Shown: piece after piece, positions 1 through 4,104 of the stretch
Layout of the letters: each line of letters opens with the position of its first letter
Position numbering within the stretch: the stretch's first letter is position 1
Source of the DNA: Nitrospirota bacterium
Lineage (GTDB): Bacteria > Nitrospirota > Thermodesulfovibrionia > Thermodesulfovibrionales > SM23-35
Length of the DNA: 5,817 nucleotides
Assembly: GCA_018262395.1 (NCBI GenBank)
Contig: JAGSYM010000254.1
Coordinates: 1 to 5,817 of the forward strand
Direction: 5' to 3'
The notes under the pieces: model-generated
What the model was told of the DNA's origin: nothing
Seen by the model: only the letters and a program-made list of their open reading frames with translations
The model's database searches: none
Position numbers and translations under genes: made by a program

Positions 1-252
1 CTTCCGGTTCTGTTTTAGATCGCCTCTCGTGAGACCGATGTAATCAAGATATTCAATGGTTGCATATGTCGTTTTTTTCGGCCTGTAAATCTCGGACAAT
101 ATATCAATTTCTGAATGAGGCACCTTCACTACGCCGATGTTTGGCTCGCCAGAAATTGTCGGATAGACTGTTGTATCAAAAGTCAGACCTGTCAGTGCAT
201 TAAAGACTGTAGTTTTTCCTGAATTAGACAAACCAATGAGAGCAACTTTCAT
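1..252 (-). CDS. YchF-like P-loop NTPase, N-terminal fragment (C-terminus outside window)
   Basis: This is the first 84 codons of a GTPase/ATPase-fold protein, read from ATG at 252 leftward and open at the edge. Seen: a Walker A/G1 loop GLSNSGKT (residues 7-14) followed by VFNALTG, then EPNIGVVKVP (36-45), IYRPKK (55-60) and a G3-like DYIGL (70-74). The EPN-GVV-VP, P-K-K and D-x-x-G-L series in this order is characteristic of the YchF branch of the Obg/TRAFAC family, known as ribosome-associated ATPases. It is diverged: canonical YchF has GLPNVGKST in the P-loop and an SKGEGLGN stretch after D-I-A-G-L, whereas here the region after G3 reads RGDLKQNRK. It may therefore be a YchF paralogue of unknown role. 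The start is supported by a strong Shine-Dalgarno, GGAGGAA at 255-261, two bases from the ATG edge. Confidence is good for the superfamily and moderate for the exact family. Confidence 0.8.
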   Translation of the reverse strand, partial: MKVALIGLSNSGKTTVFNALTGLTFDTTVYPTISGEPNIGVVKVPHSEIDILSEIYRPKKTTYATIEYLDYIGLTRGDLKQNRK

Positions 253-310
253 TCTTCCTCCATGGAAATGTATTTGGCTATACTGCAGGGAGCAGACTCC
301 GGCAGCAAAA

Positions 311-339
311 TATTTATTATAAATGAATCACTTTAACAA
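311..339 (-). promoter_or_regulatory. Candidate promoter for the YchF-like gene
   Basis: On the minus strand a TTGTTA hexamer (339-334) lies 17 bp from TAAATA (316-311), and a perfect TATAAT (321-316) overlaps that site. These are plausible sigma-70-type -35/-10 choices about 60-70 bp upstream of the YchF-like start at 252. The intergenic DNA is A/T rich, so chance matches are likely. No transcription evidence is available. Confidence 0.3.
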
Positions 340-362
340 AAGCGAATTTTCCGTGAAGGTTG

Positions 363-368
363 TAAAAT
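363..368 (+). promoter_or_regulatory. -10-like hexamer directly before the Cys-rich ORF
   Basis: TAAAAT lies 6 nt before the ATG at 375. If it is a real -10 element, transcription would begin at or within a base of the start codon, giving a leaderless mRNA. No good -35 is visible at the expected distance. The only purine run upstream (GAAGG, 355-359) is about 15 nt from the ATG, too far for a normal Shine-Dalgarno. Confidence 0.35.
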
Positions 369-374
369 ATATGC

Positions 375-533
375 ATGGACAAGAAGGCAACGCAGAAAAA
401 TCCCTGCCCGGACTGCACTTTTTGTCAGTTCTGTTCTGATTCGCGCTGCAGCATGTGCCGACCTCAGCACTGCAAGAAAAGTGACAGAGACAAAAAGCCT
501 AAAATCCATAAGCCTCTCTTCCTGAAATTTTAG
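375..533 (+). CDS. Small cysteine-rich protein, 52 aa, function unknown
   Basis: An ATG-to-TAG reading frame of 52 codons that I do not recognise by name. Its middle third holds seven cysteines at residues 11, 14, 17, 20, 25, 28 and 33, that is C-x2-C-x2-C-x2-C-x4-C-x2-C-x4-C. It is flanked by lysine-rich ends (DKK near the start; KK, DKK and KIHK near the end) and has no signal peptide or membrane segment. Such regular Cys spacing in a tiny basic soluble protein suggests binding of zinc or another soft metal, or an Fe-S cluster; the first four cysteines resemble a ferredoxin-type run but lack its usual last spacing. An in-frame stop at 363-365 rules out a longer N-terminus. The gene lies 112 bp upstream of a CDF metal transporter on the same strand, so a metal-related role is possible but is inference. 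The organised cysteine pattern is the main reason to believe it is real. Confidence 0.6.
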   Translation: MDKKATQKNPCPDCTFCQFCSDSRCSMCRPQHCKKSDRDKKPKIHKPLFLKF

Positions 534-550
534 TCAACCTGCAAGAACTC

Positions 551-569
551 CCTGTCCTCTTGGCACAGG
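551..569 (+). terminator. Weak hairpin after the Cys-rich ORF
   Basis: CCTGT (551-555) can pair with ACAGG (565-569) across a 9-nt loop, and the stem is followed by TTTCTT. It sits 18 nt after the stop codon of the small ORF. The stem is only 5 bp and the T tract is interrupted, so it would be a weak intrinsic terminator at best. Confidence 0.25.
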
Positions 570-632
570 TTTCTTAACAATACCTTTTTGAGATTATTGC
601 ATCTCCGAGGTTCACTCATCTTCATGACTTCT

Positions 633-638
633 GATAAT
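633..638 (+). promoter_or_regulatory. -10-like hexamer directly before the CDF gene
   Basis: GATAAT (5 of 6 matches to TATAAT) ends 7 nt before the ATG at 646. TTCACT at 611-616 gives a 4-of-6 match to a -35 at 16-bp spacing. No Shine-Dalgarno is visible in the 20 nt before the ATG. A transcript from this site would start at or within a base of the start codon. Confidence 0.4.
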
Positions 639-645
639 ATGTAGC

Positions 646-1554
646 ATGTCTCATGAAAGCGGCTCTATAAAAGCGATTATGTATGCGTTGGGAGCTAACG
701 GTGGGATCGGTCTTGCAAAGGGATTTGCCGCGTGGTATACAGGGTCAGGGGCGATGCTTGCTGAAGCCATCCATTCCTTTGTGGACTGTGCCAACCAGTT
801 TCTCTTGCTTGTGGGTCTCAGACGGGCAAAACGTCCTGTCTCGGCAGACCATCCCCTGGGATACGGGAAGGCCATTTATTTCTGGTCATTTATCGTAGCA
901 CTCATGCTGTTCAGCATGGGTGGCATTTTTTCCATTTACGAGGGTGTACATAAGCTGATGAAACCCGAGATGCCGCAATCACCATGGATTGCTGTGGGGG
1001 TGCTTATTTTTGCCGTGCTGCTGGAATTCGCATCCTTAAGGGGGGCTCTTGTTGAAGTCAAGAAAATCCAGGGGAAACGGTCATTCCTGAAATGGTTCAG
1101 GGTGAGCAGGCAGAGTGAGCTGATTGTTGTGGTTGGGGAAGACATTGCCGCTCTTGTTGGCTTATCGCTGGCTCTTATCGCTGTGCTTGCAACGATCATC
1201 GCGGGGAATCCGGTCTTTGATGCACTCGGCACTATCGCGATTGGGATTGTTCTTGTCCTCGTTGCGTTTACGGTCGGCATTGAAGTAAAGAGTCTCCTGA
1301 TCGGCGAGAGCGCTGATCCCGAGACAACCTCTGCATTGCGTGACTTTCTGCACGAAAGACCTGAGATAGCAGAGGTTTATAGCCTTATCACGCTTCAACT
1401 TGGAACGGACCTCATGGTATCAGCCAAGGTGAGGATGCAGCAGATGGATAAGGCAATTTATCTTGTCGAGGATATTAACCGGGTGGAGGCAGAACTCAAG
1501 AATAACTTCCCGCAGATTCGATGGGTCTTTTTTGAACCGGATATACAGGATTAA
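646..1554 (+). CDS. Cation diffusion facilitator family transporter (ZnT9/SLC30A9-like)
   Basis: A 302-residue inner-membrane protein, a normal length for CDF proton-coupled divalent-cation exporters (zinc, manganese, iron and similar). Seen: an N-terminal membrane helix with ANGGIGLAKGFAAW (17-30), then AEAIHSFVDCANQ (39-51), whose H43-x3-D47 is the TM2 half of the CDF metal site. ADHPLGYGK (67-75) and WSFIVAL (80-86) follow; this HP-GYG block with a nearby W-S is typical of CDF proteins. Further hydrophobic helices lie near 115-130, 159-186 and 190-218, and a soluble C-terminal domain near 219-302. In TM5 the usual H-x3-D appears as V162-x3-D166 within GEDIAALVG, so the TM5 histidine is absent; as I recall, an E-D-x-A-A TM5 and an L-L-I-G-E motif (216-220) are normal for the ZnT9-like branch. 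The start is the first ATG; no Shine-Dalgarno precedes it. The substrate cannot be told from sequence. Confidence 0.92.
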   Translation: MSHESGSIKAIMYALGANGGIGLAKGFAAWYTGSGAMLAEAIHSFVDCANQFLLLVGLRRAKRPVSADHPLGYGKAIYFWSFIVALMLFSMGGIFSIYEGVHKLMKPEMPQSPWIAVGVLIFAVLLEFASLRGALVEVKKIQGKRSFLKWFRVSRQSELIVVVGEDIAALVGLSLALIAVLATIIAGNPVFDALGTIAIGIVLVLVAFTVGIEVKSLLIGESADPETTSALRDFLHERPEIAEVYSLITLQLGTDLMVSAKVRMQQMDKAIYLVEDINRVEAELKNNFPQIRWVFFEPDIQD

Positions 1555-1559
1555 TGAAG

Positions 1560-2345
1560 TTACCTTGAAATACAACTAACCCTGAGAGGCTCTGCGACAA
1601 TCTGTTCAACCATCCTGCAGACTTCTGCTGAGGTCTTCCCCCGGTAATCATCGATACAAACCGGATTATGGGCTATTACCGTGACATGAATGTTGTCCTG
1701 AGCGCTGACCCTCATTGCATTTTCCCTGAACGATTGCGGTTTATGCCATGCAATTTCTGCATCCTCCCTGTAATGAAGTGTCACCGGGAGTATGGATATA
1801 TCAGGGTTCAACTCGATTACCTTGAAAATCCCTCTATTGAAAGGCAGTTGCTCTGTAACGCGGCTGGTCGTCCCCTGAGGAAAAACAACGAGAATACGAT
1901 CTGAACAGGTATTCGCAATGGTTTTAATGACTTTTATCCTCTCCCTTGAGGAATCACGGTTTAAGAAAACACTGCCCATCAACCAGGCGATCTGCCCGAT
2001 GATCTGCCCGATGACAGGGTAATACTTCACCTCAGATTTGCTTACGAACACTGATCCAAATATCGAAGAGAGCACAAAAATATCCAGGAAACTGGCGTGG
2101 TTAGATATAATGAGGATTCCTTTCTTCGCTTTCTTAAAGATTTCATAATTTCTCACCTCTTCAATATGAACGCGAAATATGATGAGGCAGATTTTTGAAT
2201 AGAACCGGACTAATTCAGGTCCAATATGCTCGCGCCACTTGTAAAAGATTAACAATGTCAGAAAATAGATGGGCGCGAGCAGAATGGTAACGAGCAAGAA
2301 AATAATTGTTTTTACCACACACTTGAAGATAACCTTTCGCTGCAT
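1560..2345 (-). CDS. plsC: 1-acyl-sn-glycerol-3-phosphate acyltransferase (PlsC/LPLAT family)
   Basis: A 261-residue membrane acyltransferase that most likely acylates the sn-2 position of lysophosphatidic acid to make phosphatidic acid. Seen: a hydrophobic N-terminal segment (about 13-34), then the catalytic NHASFLD block with H83-x4-D88, motif II around VFLNRD (126-131), motif III FPQGTTS (155-161) and motif IV ILPVTL (185-190). This order matches PF01553 acyltransferases. Motif III differs from the usual F-P-E-G-T-R-S by Q157 for E and T160 for R, so a related lysolipid or ornithine-lipid acyltransferase is an alternative. Residues 113-120 (GQIIGQIA) contain a four-residue duplication from a 12-bp tandem repeat. 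The start ATG has no Shine-Dalgarno, but a perfect TATAAT ends 5 nt upstream. The gene converges on the CDF gene with a 5-bp gap and is divergent from the YdiK-like gene. Confidence 0.88.
   Translation of the reverse strand: MQRKVIFKCVVKTIIFLLVTILLAPIYFLTLLIFYKWREHIGPELVRFYSKICLIIFRVHIEEVRNYEIFKKAKKGILIISNHASFLDIFVLSSIFGSVFVSKSEVKYYPVIGQIIGQIAWLMGSVFLNRDSSRERIKVIKTIANTCSDRILVVFPQGTTSRVTEQLPFNRGIFKVIELNPDISILPVTLHYREDAEIAWHKPQSFRENAMRVSAQDNIHVTVIAHNPVCIDDYRGKTSAEVCRMVEQIVAEPLRVSCISR
1989..2012. repeat. Perfect 12-bp tandem duplication inside plsC
   Basis: GATCTGCCCGAT occurs twice head to tail (1989-2000 and 2001-2012) with no mismatch. In the plsC reading frame it yields the repeated peptide I-G-Q-I-I-G-Q-I, an in-frame gain of four residues. 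Identical copies suggest a fairly recent slippage event or one kept by selection. Confidence 0.9.
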
Positions 2346-2350
2346 GCTAT

Positions 2351-2356
2351 ATTATA
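2351..2356 (-). promoter_or_regulatory. plsC: Perfect -10 hexamer directly before plsC
   Basis: The minus strand reads TATAATATAGCATG, placing a consensus TATAAT 5 nt before the plsC ATG (2345). No convincing -35 lies at 16-18 bp and no Shine-Dalgarno is present. The site is nearly palindromic (TATATTATA on the plus strand), so it could also serve the divergent YdiK-like gene. A transcript from it would begin at about the start codon. Confidence 0.45.
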
Positions 2357-2397
2357 GAAACTTTTGAGCGATGCATGACCGCTCTTACCAAATGGGA

Positions 2398-2403
2398 AAG
2401 GAG
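2398..2403 (+). promoter_or_regulatory. Shine-Dalgarno fixing a GTG start for the YdiK-like gene
   Basis: AAGGAG at 2398-2403 lies 6 nt before GTG at 2410, an ideal ribosome-binding arrangement. The upstream in-frame ATGs at 2371 and 2392 have no comparable site, so GTG 2410 is the preferred start. Confidence 0.7.
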
Positions 2404-2409
2404 CAACTC

Positions 2410-3429
2410 GTGGATGAAGAGAAGGACAAACGCATAGAGCACCTTATCAGCGCCGTTGTTCTTTCCCTCATCATTATAGGATGTTTCTTTGTCCTCCGCC
2501 CCTTCCTTTCGGCGCTTTTATGGGCGGTGATCCTCTCCTTCTCCACTTGGCCCGTTTATAAATGGTGGGAACGGATCCTTGGGGGGAGAAAAACCCTTGC
2601 GGCAGCCTTCATGACGCTTCTGCTTATATGTGCTTTTGTTATACCCATTGTGGTAATCAGCATCAGTTTTGCTGATGAAGTAACAGCAATCGTAACAAAA
2701 ATCCGCAAGATTTTCGATGAAGGACCTCCTCCACTCCCTGCTTGGATCGGCAACCTGCCCCTCATAGGCCCTGAGATTCAGTATCTTAAGCAGAGCAGAG
2801 AACAGATTTTTGCCGGAGGAGCATTGATGGGCAATGCAATTTTTCAAATGCTTCTGAGTATTTCTGTATGTTTTTTCTTTTACCGTGACGGAGAGGAGAC
2901 CGCGCAGAGTCTTGCCAACTTTTTGAGGAAGATTGCGGGAAGGCGTGCGGACAGGCTTATCAAAGTAGCCGCGGACACCACAAAGGGAGTAGTCTACGGG
3001 GTGTTGGGGACTGCTGCAATTCAGAGTGCATTTGCAGGAATCGGGTTTTTTATTGCAGGTGTCCCCGGAGCAATGCTCCTCGGTTTTTTTACCTTCTTTT
3101 TTGCACTTGTTCCGATGGGTCCTCCATTTCTCTGGATACCTGCCACCATATGGGTCTTTTATTACAAAGGCGTTGTATCAGGGATTTTTATGGCAGTCTG
3201 GGGCACATTTGTAATCAGCGGTCTTGATAATGTTGTAAAACCATTGCTTATAAGCCGGGGCGTGAACCTGCCGTTCATCCTGATCCTTCTCGGGGTGCTT
3301 GGCGGAGTTATTGCATTTGGTTTCATCGGCATTTTTTTGGGACCAGCACTTCTTGCGCTCGGCTATTCCCTCATATCCGAATGGACTTCGAGCAAGGATG
3401 CTCCTGAAACCATGGAGCCATCCCAGTAA
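2410..3429 (+). CDS. ydiK: AI-2E/UPF0118 family membrane protein, YdiK-like
   Basis: A 339-residue polytopic inner-membrane protein of the PF01594 family, whose members are linked to autoinducer-2 export or Na+/H+ antiport; the YdiK branch has no firm substrate. Positions here count from the GTG start. Seen: an N-terminal helix pair (about 12-47) with RPFL and STWPVY, a third helix (about 63-86), a short soluble stretch with LPLIG (116-120), FFFYRDGEE (155-163), an amphipathic segment, and a block of helices from about 193. Within these are GVPGAMLLG (217-225), PMGPP (235-239), the signature DNVVKPLLISRG (273-284) and FIGIFLGP (305-312). These match what I recall of E. coli YdiK. The soluble stretch between LPLIG and YRDGE looks about 20 residues shorter than in YdiK. 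The frame is also open to ATG 2371 (352 aa), but GTG 2410 has the only good Shine-Dalgarno. The stop is 4 bp from that of convergent rfaE2. Confidence 0.88.
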   Translation: MDEEKDKRIEHLISAVVLSLIIIGCFFVLRPFLSALLWAVILSFSTWPVYKWWERILGGRKTLAAAFMTLLLICAFVIPIVVISISFADEVTAIVTKIRKIFDEGPPPLPAWIGNLPLIGPEIQYLKQSREQIFAGGALMGNAIFQMLLSISVCFFFYRDGEETAQSLANFLRKIAGRRADRLIKVAADTTKGVVYGVLGTAAIQSAFAGIGFFIAGVPGAMLLGFFTFFFALVPMGPPFLWIPATIWVFYYKGVVSGIFMAVWGTFVISGLDNVVKPLLISRGVNLPFILILLGVLGGVIAFGFIGIFLGPALLALGYSLISEWTSSKDAPETMEPSQ

Positions 3430-3433
3430 GAAC

Positions 3434-3889
3434 CTACAGTTTCTTTATCTTCTCAAGTATTTCAGTTGTTGATATTCCCTGAATATATGCGATGCTGCGC
3501 GTTTCTTTTGCTATGTCAGCACCGACGATCTCCTCTTTCTTCCAGTCCCCGCCTTTTACCAGAACGTCAGGTCGCAATAGTTTTATCAATTCATAGGGGG
3601 TTTCTTCATCAAAGAGGCATACATAATCAACCATTGCCAATGAAGCCAGAATTTCTGCCCGCTGATCCTGAGGAATGATCGGTCTCTGTGGTTTCATCAG
3701 AGAGACAGACCTGTCTGAGTTCAGCCCTACTATAAGAACATCTCCGAGCTTTTTCGCCTCTTTGAGGCTTCGTATATGCCCGATATGGATAATATCAAAA
3801 CATCCATTCGTAAACACGATCTTCTTCCCCGCTGTTTTCAGCAGGCGCACAGTTGACTGTAGATCATCTTGATTTAGTATCGTGCCCAT
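3434..3889 (-). CDS. rfaE2: D-glycero-beta-D-manno-heptose 1-phosphate adenylyltransferase (stand-alone RfaE2/HldE C-terminal domain)
   Basis: A 151-residue cytoplasmic nucleotidyltransferase that joins AMP from ATP to heptose 1-phosphate, giving the ADP-heptose precursor of the LPS inner core. Seen: FTNGCFDIIHIGH (26-38) with the H-x-G-H ATP-binding motif (35-38), GLNSD (55-59), RP...RAEILASLAMVD (69-88), FDEETP (93-98), PDVLVKGGDW (107-116), EIVGAD (120-125) and the C-terminal ISTTEIL (139-145), all in the family order. It is the adenylyltransferase alone, not fused to the kinase domain as in E. coli HldE. I chose ATG 3889 because family members start just ahead of this motif set and AAGG lies 4 nt upstream; the frame extends to an ATG at 3940, but the extra 17 residues are charged and run into the repeat. 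It follows rseP on the same strand but is separated by 215 bp with a repeat and terminator-like hairpin. Confidence 0.93.
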   Translation of the reverse strand: MGTILNQDDLQSTVRLLKTAGKKIVFTNGCFDIIHIGHIRSLKEAKKLGDVLIVGLNSDRSVSLMKPQRPIIPQDQRAEILASLAMVDYVCLFDEETPYELIKLLRPDVLVKGGDWKKEEIVGADIAKETRSIAYIQGISTTEILEKIKKL

Positions 3890-3938
3890 TTTGCCTTTTC
3901 GTTTAAGAGTCCCTCGATGCTCTTCTTCGGGATCCCCC

Positions 3939-3968
3939 AAAAATCCCCTCTCCCCTTGCGGGAGAGGG
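3939..3968 (-). terminator. Terminator-like hairpin in the rseP-rfaE2 gap
   Basis: CCCTCTCCC (3946-3954) and GGGAGAGGG (3960-3968) form a perfect 9-bp GC-rich stem with a 5-nt loop. Read on the minus strand, the stem is followed after two bases (GA) by TTTTT (3943-3939). This has the form of a rho-independent terminator for transcripts coming from rseP. It is also part of the left arm of the repeat element, so the terminator shape may be incidental. Confidence 0.5.
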
Positions 3969-4045
3969 TTAGGGTGAGGGGTGTTTTATGATAATTATTC
4001 CCAACACCCTCCCCTTTATCCCCTCCCATCAAGGGAGGGGGAATA
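3942..4045. repeat. Bipartite inverted REP/MITE-like extragenic element
   Basis: Two related G/C-run arms of about 43 nt face each other (about 3943-3985 and 4003-4045) around an A/T-rich spacer (3986-4002). Each arm has its own hairpin: CCCTCTCCC/GGGAGAGGG on the left (loop CTTGC) and CCCCTCCC/GGGAGGGG at 4020-4027/4033-4040 on the right (loop ATCAA). The inner ends GGGTGTT (3979-3985) and AACACCC (4003-4009) pair perfectly. The reverse complement of the right arm aligns with the left along nearly its whole length with a few substitutions and single-base gaps, so these are two diverged copies of one repeat. Left-arm-like sequences, as I recall, recur in intergenic DNA of many unrelated bacteria. 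No transposase is present here; mobilisation in trans, for example by a REP-associated tyrosine transposase, is inference. Confidence 0.8.
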
Positions 4046-4104
4046 AAAGCCACCTCGTCCTCAAAGTGTGCAGGACTGAGGGTTAGCCTACATCGTTCAT
4101 TTCA

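Noticed and set aside
253..374. tRNA or small RNA in the ychF-like/Cys-rich ORF gap
   Set aside because: The 122 bp show no cloverleaf, no strong hairpin and no terminator; they hold only A/T-rich promoter-like sequence.
371..439. Alternative ATG at 371 for the small ORF
   Set aside because: That frame stops after 22 codons and lacks the cysteine pattern; ATG 375 gives the organised protein.
936..1280. 114-codon minus-strand ORF
   Set aside because: It is a shadow of the CDF gene, with a composition biased toward T, S and A and no family motif.
3890..3940. N-terminal extension of rfaE2 to the ATG at 3940
   Set aside because: The added 17 residues are charged, do not match the family N-terminus and reach into the edge of the repeat; ATG 3889 fits the family better.
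3969..3974. Telomere-like TTAGGG
   Set aside because: It is a single copy that belongs to the G/C-run repeat; nothing suggests a replicon end.
3942..4045. CRISPR array
   Set aside because: There are only two inverted, non-identical arms, with no regularly spaced direct repeats or unique spacers.
4057..4081. Hairpin just after rseP (GTCC/GGAC or CCTCA/TGAGG)
   Set aside because: The two pairings are short and mutually exclusive, with no T tract in either direction; not convincing as a terminator.
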